A DNA stretch of 64,000 nucleotides, from contig JAYKAV010000678.1 in NCBI GenBank assembly GCA_035582835.1, positions 505,001-569,000 on the forward strand. The letters are read 5' to 3'. Shown here one piece after another: positions 10,560-23,009 of this stretch (the stretch's first letter is position 1; every line of letters begins with the position of its first letter). The notes under the pieces are model-generated. The model made no database searches, was not told the DNA's origin, and worked only from the letters and a program-made list of their open reading frames with translations. The DNA comes from Phoebastria nigripes. Lineage: Eukaryota > Chordata > Aves > Procellariiformes > Diomedeidae. The position numbers and the translations under genes were made by a program.

Positions 10560-13500
10560 CTTCTGTTTTGAAACAGTAGCAAGATTTTTAAACCCTACTT
10601 CTCCTTGGGTCCAGGGCTTCACGCAGCAGGACTGCATGAATTTAAGAACAATTTCTACTTGAGGAAGTGAAAATCCTGGGGAAGAGGAGGTCGGAGGAGC
10701 ATGCAGATGATGGCCCATTGGCCACTGCTGAGATTCAGCTTTGAATGGGAATCCTACATTGGTTGCTCCAGCTATAAAGGTCAGTCTGAGTTACAGTGGT
10801 CAAAAGCTATAAAAAGTGATTTCACAAAAGCAACTGGCACAGTTACTTCACAGTTAATTGTAGAGTTCTATTTCCTGTAATTTGCAAGTATTTTGATGGA
10901 TAGTTTGTTGACAGAACTGAGAAATCCCTAACTCTTGGATGAATGATCATTCCCTCTGGAATTTGAGAGATGTATTCATTATTTTCTTTAAATTGTTGTC
11001 CCACTGAAAAGGTTTTTATCATCTACATAGAGAGCAGGAACAATGATGGCCAATCACCACATGTAGTGAGTGTTTCATGAAGTCAATCGTTTGACTGATT
11101 AGGCACCCAAGCAGATTTAAGGAGAGTTAAAGGGAAGCAACAAGCAACCCTAGTGTCCTGTGCACAGCTTTGAGCAGTTACACTGAAGATGTGTTGGGCA
11201 GGGGTATGAAGAGAGCCAAGCTATAGTTCTACCTCTCTTGGCTGGCACGTGTGGAACACGTGGCTAAAATTACTTTTCTTTGAAGCAAGCAACAGAGCTG
11301 TGGTTCATAAGCTGGCAGTCCAGCTCCTGCCTCATTCCTTGAATTGCAGCAAGATCTTCATAGTCCCTACCCTCACACCCACTGTTCCCATATCTAGGAA
11401 ATCGCACCTAGGATTCTAGGTGCAAAATCCATAAAATCAATGGAGAAACAGTTTTGTGTAAGTCTGAGTCATCTTTCTAAGCTTGTGATTTTCAACTAGG
11501 CTGAACAACTTTTGTTGACATTCACCAGTAGTGCTATTTATGAAGTTACTGTAGTTGTTCACCCACGCGATTATTGACTAGAAGAAATCTCTGCTTTTTC
11601 CGCATACCACATAACCTTCCTCATCTGTTCCCTGGTGGAAAAAGAATCTGTAGTTTTACTTAGAGCCGCTCAAGAATTACAGCTTCTGCTGCATTTTTCA
11701 GACTAGTTAAAAGAATGGGTTTCTTTCCAAAGGAGTGGCGTTAAAGATTCAAGAAATGATATTAGATCTCTGTTCCACAAACAGAACAACATGCCTAGCA
11801 AAATGCAGCCAAGGTGCGTTAAAAATAAACAAGAGATAAGAGAGGAATTCAGCTATTACTCTTTTAGGGAATTTTAGTTAAGTTCAGAAAAAGAACTCCT
11901 ACTTTCATGATCTGGGAAGAAATCAAAGCTTTGCAAGTTACTGAGGAGAAGAAACTTAGCATTTATCTGTCAGACGCTGCACACAGGGATATGGAGGCAG
12001 CTGAACTCATCAAGGTGGCCAAGTATTTGCCAGGCTCAGGCCAACACCTCTTCTTCGTTATGAAATATGAATCCAGCTTTTCAAGTTATAGCCAGGAAAA
12101 TTATTTCTATGAATTGTGTAAGTGCAAGGATCACATCTGCTCTCCAAGGTGTTTGCGCATGAAATGTTAGCAGTTAGCTCAGAAATTATTTGCACTATAA
12201 ATTAAGATGGCCAGGTTTTGTGAACACGAATGTGCATTTGCATAATTTTAGAGGTGCAAAGTTAGAGTGCAGTTTTGATCATTTGGTCTGTGGCTGTAAC
12301 CGCTGACTTTTTAATGTCCTTACAGGAGCAAAAAGACATTATTTTTCCAGACAGAACTGGAAAAAAGTCTGGACTCCATGAAAGTTGTACTATGGCTCTC
12401 CTAAATTTCCCTAATTAAAAGATGAAAATGTGTGTCTTGGGTTTGGTCTCCCCTACGCAGGAGCTGAAAAATTGACTTCCCATCACTATTCCTAGTAAGT
12501 GGCAGATACTTAGCACTTAGATGCTACAGTCAAGGGCATTCTACAAATGCTTAGGTATATTATTTACATATTAAGAAAATCAGTAAAGTACTAGAAGCAG
12601 CTCCAGATGTGTTAAGAGTAAAGAATGGATGTTTGGGATTACAAGAAACCGATCAGAAAAAATAATGAATAGAAAGTACAATTGGCTGAACACAGAGCAC
12701 TGCAAAAGAAACTACTACAAATGCTAAAGTGTGGATAAAAGGTGAGGCACTGGCATCTGGAAGAAACAAGAAAGACTAAAAACTTATATTAAGAAAAGTT
12801 TCTGGAAGGATGGAATAAGAGGGAGCTCCCTTCCAGTCATTGTCTTCCCCAACCACTGAACACAAAATTTGGATATTAAAATGAGCAAAGTGCTAAATTT
12901 CTCAGCGGAACTTCTGCCATTGACTTCTGTGGAGATTTCACCTGGTTTAAGATATGTATATTTTTTATGGCTTTCATGCAATGAAATGGTGGACTGCATC
13001 ATTCATGGCAATGAACAAAGCAATGTCCTCAAAGCGTCTGCCACTATTGCAGTGGAAATAAATAATAGGACCTCACATTACTGTATTCACTAGTATTAAA
13101 TGAGGGATAGATGTCAGGGGAATCCATGAGTTTCTTTAATCCACTAATATTTCTCAATAAGGAGAAGATAAACCATTATCAAATTGTGAATGAAATTGTG
13201 TTAGAAGACTCAAATCAGCAAGAGGGTAGGCAGGAAAGTTTGGGGCCAAATGTATGAGATTTATGGCAAGTAAATATAAAATTGGTGTTTAGCACCAGAG
13301 CAAAATGAGCCCAATGAACTCACCATGCTTACATTTGACAGAAGTAGAGGTCTTCATGACAAAAACACCCCAAATAACTGTAATTGCCATTTTCCCTAGC
13401 AATATAATCACCGAATAGGTTCAGCAAGTCCGAGTGAAGGTATGGGGTCTGAAGGACCTGTGTGAATAGCAGCACTCCAGCTGGGGCAGCAAAATTGCCC

Positions 13501-15190
13501 TGCCATTACAGTTGTGGGAATAAATTGAAGGCCTTCCATAAGTCAACACCTTTAACTAATACAAAATCCATATAAAAGTTTATTTTAAAATTACAGAAAA
13601 AAATTAAAAAGGACAATATTTCATATACTTGCATGTTCCTTACCACCATAGATTGATACCAGCTCTGTACCTTCCCCTCTTCAGGAGGAAAAATGTGAAA
13701 TTGATGAAAGACTAAGATCACAAAAATATGTTAGGTGCCTGAAGAATGAATGAATATTTGTTGGAGTCTTTTACTTACATACTGACATGTAAAACCAGAA
13801 GGCTAAGATACTTTGTACAAATGAGGTGCCCGCCCAGCATCCTTTTCTGATCAACTTTTTTTTTTTTTATAAGGGTTTCATTATTATATGCCCTTGAAAA
13901 TTCTGAGTCTGGGGACCTGCAGAGGGCATGCAATATTACTTAATAACACCTGAATTGTATATTAGTGTATTGATCTACCACTTGTGCCATTTGTACAGCC
14001 TGGTGATTAGTTTAAAGCAAAAGCAGCCNGGATTTCTGTTCCAAATTCTGATGTTCACTTGCTATGGGATATAAGGACAACTCCTTACTTATCTGTGATA
14101 GGGGTGAAATTAAAAGACTTACTCAACTCAGATTTCAAGCAGTCTAAAGGAGTGTGGCGATTATCGGGTGAAATCTTCAATACTTTCTAATCTTGGTAGA
14201 TATTCAAATAGCTCCCAAAGCTACACTATTTGAGTGTCTACAATGCATAGATGCTATTTCATCTGTTCTGATAAGGAATTTATATGCAAGCCAATAGAAG
14301 AAGCAAACCTTAAAACAAAGCAAAAAAATAAATTCTACATAAAGAAATAATAGAAAAATACATGGAGAAATCCAAGCCAAATGAAAATTAACTTTAAATG
14401 TTTGCACTCTGCAGTATATCGTGTTCACACAACCAATTAAAAGAAATGCCATCTCGTTTGGAAAATATCTATTGATTTCCCAGTTCATCAGATCAGCTTG
14501 ATGTGTCCGGCAATGGCTCCTATGACATCATCAATATTTTTCTATTTAGAATAATGACTTATTTTGTATGCCAAGAGCTATAAAAAAGACTATATACATA
14601 TATTTCTAAGGACATCAGCTTAAAAACCATCTCGATTTCCCTCCTTAACATACAATATTTTTTATCCACCTTTTAAAAATAAAATTTGGATCTTGCCATG
14701 AGATTCATTTATGGAACTCAGTAAATTTGTTTAGTTTATAAACCGACCTCTAAATCATGTTTCCCCTATTAGATGCTGTCGCTTTGGCCTGCATTTGGGG
14801 TCCAAATTACACACATTTTTCTTTTAGAGTATGCAGAACACATTTCAGAGAAATCCTCCCAGCCCTGCTGCCCCCCTCCCCCTTTCTTCTTTTGCAGCTT
14901 CTTGTATCTTTTAACCGTCTGGATTCCAACTGCTACATATTATCTGTAAATCTTTCTACAGAGTCAAAAAAGCATCCATTTAGCTAGATGTTTATTCTGT
15001 TCAATTCACTCATGTATGTTTTTTAAGCTACACTTACAGCTGACTCTCAGCCCAGTTTCTAGCAATGGAAAGGAATATTTATGTGCCCTGGACATAGATG
15101 CACCCTTAATCAGAACTCCCCATAGGGCCAATTGGCATAGAAAAAAATCAAGCAAGATCTGAGCCAGGAACCAGCAATGAGACAGTTTTG
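10560..15190. other. Unique non-coding DNA
   Basis: No gene is seen; open frames are at most 94 codons and without family resemblance. Possible ancient-repeat relics lie at 12503-12552 and 12911-12945. The segment is otherwise unremarkable. Confidence 0.6.
12911..12945. repeat. Possible relic of the TTGACTTCARTGG ancient repeat
   Basis: The core CCATTGACTTCTGTGGAG, flanked by CTTCTG and TTTCACCTGG, resembles the same old dispersed repeat suspected near 706 and 32865. It is short and decayed, so this is tentative. Confidence 0.3.
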
Positions 15191-16440
15191 ACATCTAACC
15201 CCGTGTAATTCTTTCTTCTAAGATTCTCACTCTGGGAATGGGGGAGGCAGAAGAAATCTCATCTTTCCCACTCCTTTCCAGCCTACTCAACACGGTGGGC
15301 ACCCAAGCTCCGCTGGAATACCATTTCACCATGGCCCAGGATGCAGGGCAGTTTAGAGAGCTTGGAAACCTCCTTGCAGCTGGAAGTGCAGCAAAATGGG
15401 GTGGCATTCCTACTTTCGAATATTCCTGGTTTGCTCTACTTTTACACAATTCAGCCTCCTTCAAAGGANGTGGCCCATGGGACCCTGTGCTAAGCAGGCT
15501 AAAGCAGAGTGTTTCTACCCTTGCTGTAGGGTTGAGTGACACAGAGCTAGCTCTTTGCCACCAGCAATGCCATCACCTGCTCAAACTCCGAGCTGGGGGC
15601 CAATCATAGGACTTTGAATAAACAAAACAAAACACATGGCCCCAAACCCACTAATTTATTGTACCACTTCAGTAGTTCCTGGAATGTGGTTTGCTGACCT
15701 CTGGTGGTTATCAAAGCTATGAGAGATGGTTTGCCAGTCAGACCTGGAAAGTTAAAAAAGAGAATTTATGAACTCCTGAAGCATGTGCAGCCATGGTGTT
15801 AGACAGTGGGAAAAGCTGAAGATTTAAATCCCAAAGTTCAGGAGCTACTGTCCTATGCTGCAGGCAAAGTGCAACGCTTATTCCTGTATCGCTTTAGCTT
15901 GGTATCATTTTACCGAGCAAAAAGATCTGAAGTAAATGAAGAAGTAGAGCAGCAGCTTCTGTGTCACGTGTGCTCTCACCTAGGATATTTCCTTTAGTCT
16001 TCCTGCCTGCATGGCTCATCACTCCTCCCCCTTACATGGCCCCATGGCCCCAGAGAAAGGCTCTGGTGCCGGGCTCAGAGGGGATGCCTGCAGGGGCAGG
16101 TGCTCAAAGCCATTGAGGCAGGAAGAGCAGAGACAAGCCATGTCCTCCACAGGCTTACAGAGTCTGCCCCAGGAAAACTCGGGGTAGGGCTTAGTGTTAT
16201 CTCTTCTGTTTTGGGCCTAAACCCCTGGTCTGAACTCATCTTTTAAAGCAGGTCTAAGGTGAAACTGAGTCAGTGGCAGTGTGCGCAAGGTCTGGGGAGG
16301 GCCAAGCCCCCAGACCTGCGTTCAGAAGGTGGAGACTCACTGCTTCCCCCGCTGCCCTGGCCATCCTCCCCACCACACACTGCCCAGCGAGTCAGAGAGC
16401 AGCCCAGGATTGCATTAAATTCATCATCTGAGAATAAAAA
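15191..16440. other. Moderately GC-rich non-coding stretch, no gene recognised
   Basis: Open frames of 123 codons (15238-15609, plus) and 115 codons (15195-15542, minus) overlap one another, and a pair of about 100 codons overlap at 16259-16579. None has a recognisable domain, signal peptide or repeat, and mirrored frames on both strands are what GC-rich sequence with few stops produces. A single N at 15469 lies in the first pair. If a host exon is hidden in this window, this is one of the less unlikely places, but nothing positive supports it. Confidence 0.4.
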
Positions 16441-19400
16441 AAAAGGCAAGCCCTCCATCATTATTAAAGTCTGCTGTGAGTCATGTTTGTCCTTGCTTAT
16501 ATTCCTTCCAAGGAAGTGTTTTCCTCTGCCCATGGAAATGTACGCTAAATATAAACACAGCTTTCTCAGTGACATTTGACCAGTTTAATGACTATACCAT
16601 CTTCAAGGACACTTTCTGTTGTTATGTACTGAATCCAGATTGTTCCTATTTGCCTTTTTTCTGACAGAATAGTGGCTAAACCAGACTATAGTCTATTTCA
16701 GTCTGAAATCATTTCTGGTTACATGACTGCCTGAAATTTTCCATTTAATAAGTGACAAACATTCTCTTTTTTTGCTTGTTACCAGTCGACATGCATTACT
16801 CTGTTCAACACTGTACTGTCTTACCTATTTTTCTAGCTTTGTCACTGATCCCCCGAGCTCCCTAACTGCTAGCACTGGTCCTCATGATTTGTTGAAATTA
16901 CACTAAATTAATTGATAGAGACAATACTAAAAAGGATTCAAATGAGTAGCCTTTTAAGATCAATCTGTTGTGAAAAACTTGCTCCAAACAGCTTTTCCTA
17001 GCCCAGTCCTGACTTAGTTAAGAGGGATAGACTTCTGTGTTAGAAAATAAGGTAACAGATGGTCAGGAGCACGTCTGGTTAGCATGCTTCTGGAAAATGA
17101 AAAACCACATCCACACTAACCATGCTGCAAATGAGATTAAACTCAGGTTATGTTAAAGCAATGTAAAAACATTGTGTGAATATGGCTTTAGGGTGAGTGC
17201 CCTGACTTCTTTTAAACTATTCTTTTAGATTGAGTTTGTAAAGAATCAATAGAATACCACCCTTACAGATGACTCTTGGGACAAATGATCATTGCAAAGA
17301 GTTAGTTCTCAATTCTCTTGTGTAAGCAGGTGTAGGCTGGCATTTTCAGTATCTGCTTGGTGAGACAATAGTTCATTTCTTTATTAAGGGCTAAAATTTG
17401 TCCTCTGATATGTGTGAATGGCTCCCATTGAAGTAAATGAAAATGTCAATTAATTATTTAGCTTAGTTACAGGGGTATAACTAGAGCAGTAATGAGAAGA
17501 AATTAAAAGAAGAAAAATTTAGATTGACTATCAGAAGAAAATCCCAGGCAGTGAGACTATTTATAGCACTGGAGCACATGTGTGATTTTAAACATGTGAT
17601 TGATACTGCATTTTTTCTTAAGGTTGCATACATGTATATTTCAGTTCTTGAACTGGATCTGGACTACACTTTGCCCATCATCATAACATTAGATAGTGGA
17701 ATAATTTCTCAAGGGAAAAGAACACTTGGGAACATTTAAATTAGATTGGAGAAACATCAGGAAATATAGCACAGAAATCAATTCCACATTAACAGGAAGA
17801 TATAGTGGTTGATCTTTATCATCTCTGCATTCCACATAGTGTTTATAATTTGGGTCTTACAGCTTATTTCCAACTGCAGGATATGGAGGTCTGAGGAGGT
17901 GAAAGGAGGCATTTGTAGTTAACTTCATTACCCATGTAGGCCAGATATATGCCACCAGGTAGATAAATACTCCTGCTCCTTACCACAACCAGTGATCTCC
18001 TATATGGAAAGTGCCCGGAGCCTACAGAACATGGTTTGCCACGTCTTTCTCAGCAATAAGAACAAGTAGATTGATCAAGCCAAGGCAGTCTTATTGTACA
18101 ACCTGGAGTGTCCCTCACACGCAGGATACACAGTGCTTACATCCACTGTTGACAAAGACTGATACTGAATGAAGGTGGCTCTGTGTGTTTCCATGCTGTG
18201 TCCGTGGACGAAGGTAAGCATTGCCCTTCCTGTCGGAGACAGCCAGAGTGAGCCTGCTGGTCATTTGGATCATCCTATGATACTTAAATCAGCGGCAAGG
18301 CACACAGACAGATAGTGCAGGAATTCCACTGCTGCATAATCTAACTCTACAAATTTTGCAGTCTGCTTCCATGGGGTAGGAAAAGTGTGCACTCCACTTG
18401 TGCAGTCTGGGAAACTAGAATACCATTCTAAAAAGTGCTTCTGCTAACCTTATCTTCAACAGAGAATCTGTACATCTTCTTTAGAATAGAATAAAACATC
18501 AAATCATTTGTCCTTAGTATAAGGAAGGTGAAAATCACAGATGCAGAAGGTAATATGTGAACCATACCGTGCTCAAAACTGTTCTGCAAATGCACTGGCA
18601 CATGCGTATTCTAAACCACGGCAGCAGAAATGATGGCAAGGCCTTTATGTTTTCTGATAATACAGCTCTTTGAAACACTGCTAACGGACTCTCTCTCTCT
18701 CCATCATGTCACACAGGACAAGGAATGGGACAGGGCCTCTGTGCTTCTCAATTCATAGACATGCCATACAATACAACAAGCCAGCTTTATAAAGGCGTGC
18801 TGAATGAGGCTCTGTGCCTGCAAGGGAAATTTAATTGGATTTCTTTATAGGTTGCAACAATCCAATGAAAAATTATGTAAGAATAGCATGATTCAATTTC
18901 AGCGTGCACTTGAATAATAATATTTTTTAAGAGAGAGAATTCTTCATGCACACACAGAAAAAAAAGGGTAGAGATGAAAACAACTTAAACCAGCAGTTTT
19001 CAACCCAAATAGACTGCATGGCCCAACTTTATTCACAACAGCACAGGTATTGTTTGTGTCATTGTCCCAAGTTAGGATATAAAAGCCCAAATTATAAACC
19101 ATTTGATGTGAATATATAGGCTTTCATGGCTTCTGGGTTTGACTTTTTGGAAGAATAATGGTGTCTTTCATTCTGTCCCCATACTCTGAATCAAAATGAC
19201 TGAGAAAAGAAAAGAAAAGAAAATATTGCTTCATCCAGCTATCAGATCCACCTCAACAAATAATGATGAGTTCAAACATTACAGGTTTGAGTTGCTTAAG
19301 TGTAACTTAAATATTTCTGTGCTTTTCTTTGTATTTTACATATATTTTCACATTAAGTAGTAGTCAAATAAAACCAGACAGTCTTTGGGTTTCTTAAGGA

Positions 19401-22400
19401 TACATGCAAGGTGCTTGCAAGTGTGCCTATGTGTGTGTTTGTGTAGATATATAGCATACAACAATCGTACCTAAATACTAGGTAAAAACGTGGCACCTAA
19501 CTTGACCACTGCTTGTTAATTTCTGTTACATCCAGATACAGCAAATTATTAACCCTATGGTACCTTCAAATAAAGTTGTAAGGATAGCTTTTCTTGTATT
19601 TAATGTGAAAATGAAGAATATGACTCCAACTATAATCCTAGTGTTACTTAATTTTGCATTAAGTTTTAACCTGTTTGTCGTATGTTCTTGGATTTCAGTG
19701 CACTACAAAGTTTTGAACTGGGAATGTAAAAGTACTTTGTATCATTTTCAGTGACTTTAGCATACAAGGAGGGGACAAATGACACTTATGGCTCCAGAAA
19801 ATAGCAGAAGCAAGTTTGAAACTTTAGAATAAACATGTTAGTTTTATGCTTTGGCTAAAATTATCAGCAATCAAAATGAGATCAATATTGATATTAAAGA
19901 TTTATCATTAGTTTTTAAAAAGAAGGCTGTCCTTCATACATGACAGAGTTCTTGTTTTAGAAATTGCAGTTCAAAAGCTAATGACTTTGAAATAAAATGT
20001 TATATACCAAGTGAACAATTTTGCAGCAAAAGGTAAATTTTGTGATCAAGTACATAACATTGACTTGCAAAATACACAGACCAGTCAGTATTACAGCAGA
20101 GATCCATCTATGCTGTAGCTAACTCTCTTATTAACATTCTTTATTTTAAAATCTCTTCTACTAAGTTGTTTTTTTTTTTAAACACAATGTCCTTATTCAG
20201 AAGGTCTTAGTATGTGACCTGCTTCAGATTGGTGCCAGGTTAGTTTATTGTCCTGAATTTGTTGATACTTGAAGAAGGGTTTCCTCAGACAGTCTGCCCC
20301 CACCTTCTCAATACAGAGACTGCCTTGAAGCTGACAAATTCCTCTAGTGTGTTTTGACTGCAGATCTGAGGGTTCAAGCCCCAGAGGTACCTAAAACTGG
20401 CCTCATATATTTGACATTTTCCCCACCTAATATTCAATTTTATGCCCCTTCTGAGCCCCCACTTTGGAGAAACTATATGAAAATTAATATTCCTAAAAGA
20501 GTTGAGGTTTCAGAAAAAAAAAGCAAGACAGAGTCACAGACCAAGTGGGTTACACCAACCCATTCACTGTCGAAGCAGCTGAAAGGCTTCTAGTCTGGTG
20601 GCTCAGCTGGTGAACCCAACATGGACCTGCTATGGGTCATTTTGCATTTGGCATTAAGCAGGTCCTTGAAAATGAAAAAAAAAAGAATGTCTGTTGTTAC
20701 AAATTCCCGCTGTCAAAAGGGGAATTTCTTAATTATTTTGGGGGGAAATCTAACCTGAGTACAATATAGACTTATGAAGGGGCTCAGATTGTTTCCTCAA
20801 AGAAAATGAATGACATGTACTCACTCTCTGTTAGTGGAGAGGAAAGGGGGTGAAGAAAGGAAGACTTCGAAGATTTGGCAAGAGAAGGAATGGCTATGCG
20901 TGGATGAAAAGGGAGGAAGGAAGAAGGAGGAGCAGAAGTTGGGGGAAACAATGATTAATGGGAGTAACAGGATCACCGTGAGGAATGACATGGGGAAGGG
21001 TGGCGAAGGATGAGTGCTTGGGGATTAGGGACTAGAGCCACTGCTGGTGCAGAAGTATGTGCAGGATGGAAAAAAAAAGGAGACATTGATTTGTGCAACA
21101 GGTAGCAGACCTTCTTCTCTTGTCCCCTGCNTCCTCGGAATCAGGGAACCTTTTCCCATACAGACTAGTCTTGGGAAGCCCTGGTCATCTAGAAAGAGAT
21201 TCTCTGAGACCACAGTTTCACAGTACAGGGGTTTTGGCAGAAATGTCACGTTCTTTCCTGATCTAATTCTGTCTTCAGGAACATTTATCTGCAAGAAGGG
21301 ATCTCTGACGATATTAACATCCATCTCCCCCAACCTTCCATCCACAGTATCACTCTCAAAGTTGCTGTTTGTTACAAAGCACACATGTTATCCTATTAAT
21401 GTCAAAGAATAATTCACTTAAGCCCTTTCCCTCTGCTAGGAATGTAGAATATGGGTTTCCATTTGTCTTTCTTTGGCATGGCAGCCACAATCTGATTGGA
21501 GGGTAGATGTGTAGGTTGATAATATAATTTTTTTCTGTATAAATATTGTCATGAAAGCAAAGTGTCCAAGAGCAATAGTCTGTGTCTGATGACTGGACAG
21601 ATCTAGCTTGTACAAATCAAGCATTTACAAATTAATTACACTTATGAAAGATTTCTTCAACATCTCAACTTAAAAGCAGACTCATGCTATTGAAACTGTA
21701 TTCCTCTTTATGTTATTTTGCTAGCATCGACTTTGTTATGCTAGTTAGCATTGCATCAATCTTTCCAGTCCAACTAATCCTCATTCTTTAGATGTTTAAG
21801 ACTAAGATATGTTAATTCAGAGGGAACTCGAACTGAATAGACAAATAAAAAAAAAACAACAAACAAAACCCCCCGTGAAGTTCTTTTTGACATTGCTTGC
21901 AATATATGTAACAGCAGAAACAAACAAAAAACTGCCTTACAGATATCTTTTTGTCTACTTAAACAACTGTTCTATGTTACACAATACAATTTTGAAGATA
22001 CAGATTGCTCCTGTAGAGTCTTAGAAATTCAGACTACAGAACCTTCACCCAGCAGCCATTTCTTTTTCTTTGTCAAAATATTTGTGTAGCTGATTTTCTG
22101 TTAGGCAAATATACTTCACCTGACACATACTTTAGCCAGAACTGGTGTTTAAAGACTAATGAGCTTTTTTATTTTGTTGTCAACACAGAAGTCTTCCTTG
22201 GGCAATTGCTTTCTCTTCCTTGACAACTTTCCTTTTTGTTTCAATAGCAGAGGAAAGGAAGTAGAATGTGAGTAGGTTGGAAGAGAAGTGCTTAAAATTT
22301 CCAGCCCTTCCATTTCAGCAGCTCTACCGGATGAAAAACACCTGGGGTGGGAGTGGGAAGGCCGGGTGGACCATCAGCTCCTGCAGGAGATGAAAGTGTT

Positions 22401-22800
22401 CTGGGCAAGCTGCAAAGACTTTTGAGTAGTTCCCCCTTAGACTCTGCTCAGTGTTCAACTCAGGGAAAGCTGAACCAAAGCAAACAGACAAGCCTGTGAC
22501 TTCAAGGAGAAAGCTAGTAGAGACATGTGTCTTGAGCATCACTGTCAGGATGTCCAACACTACTAGCATCAAAGACAACAGCAACAAATCCTGAAGTAGA
22601 TAGAACATCTTGTGAAATTTATTCAGATTAGGCATGTAGACTATAATATATGAATAATTTCAGCAGTGTTCAATTGTCCCTGGGGCTGACTGACATCCAT
22701 AGTACTGAACTCTCCTTAACTCCAAGACAGAGTAGGTCAGCTTGTGCTAGCTCCTGAGGCCTCTCTGCTAACCAACTGAGAGAGCAATGGTTGCCATGGA
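16441..22800. other. Unique non-coding DNA
   Basis: AT-rich sequence with only short open frames (119-121 codons at most, near 21025-21412, overlapping on both strands and crossing an N at 21131). It contains an AAAAG pentanucleotide tract at 19203-19225 and a candidate regulatory cluster near 18834-18866. No transposon boundary is visible. Confidence 0.6.
18834..18866. promoter_or_regulatory. Candidate regulatory cluster: inverted CCAAT pair around a TTGCAACAA motif
   Basis: ATTGGATT at 18834-18841 and AATCCAAT at 18859-18866 form an exact 8-bp inverted repeat, each arm carrying a CCAAT box (NF-Y type) in opposite orientation. The palindrome GTTGCAAC (18851-18858) sits between them and overlaps TTGCAACAA, which resembles a C/EBP site. 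The surrounding 150 bases, including TTTAATT homeodomain-type cores, have the look of a conserved non-coding element. No alignment was possible, so function is a guess. Confidence 0.2.
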
Positions 22801-22813
22801 CCAGGGACCACAC

Positions 22814-22836
22814 TGAAATAGTGAAACACTATTTCA
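22814..22836. repeat. Short inverted repeat, 10-bp arms
   Basis: TGAAATAGTG at 22814-22823 and CACTATTTCA at 22827-22836 are exact reverse complements with a 3-base AAA loop. Two further pairs form outside a single C-C mismatch. Ten-base arms are expected a few times by chance in 64 kb when all loop lengths are allowed. Confidence 0.6.
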
Positions 22837-23009
22837 CTGCTGTGAAGTGTTTCCTGGCACTGTTAATTAAATAATGAAGATTTGCTAATAAAATCCACAC
22901 GTCAGGGTTAGATAAGCCCATGTCCCTCAGAGTTGTCTGTTCAAATGACAGTAATTCTGATATTGCCTCCCATATAATCTACTTGGCAGTAGGTTGTTTC
23001 TCCTTTAAA

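Noticed and set aside
10283..10718. Lysine/arginine/glutamate/glycine-rich and proline/serine/leucine-rich open frames
   Set aside because: Direct translation of the GGAA simple repeat on the two strands.
20371..20381. GGTTCAAGCCC, similar to a tRNA B box
   Set aside because: The T-arm would have two mismatched pairs and no A box or cloverleaf is found upstream.
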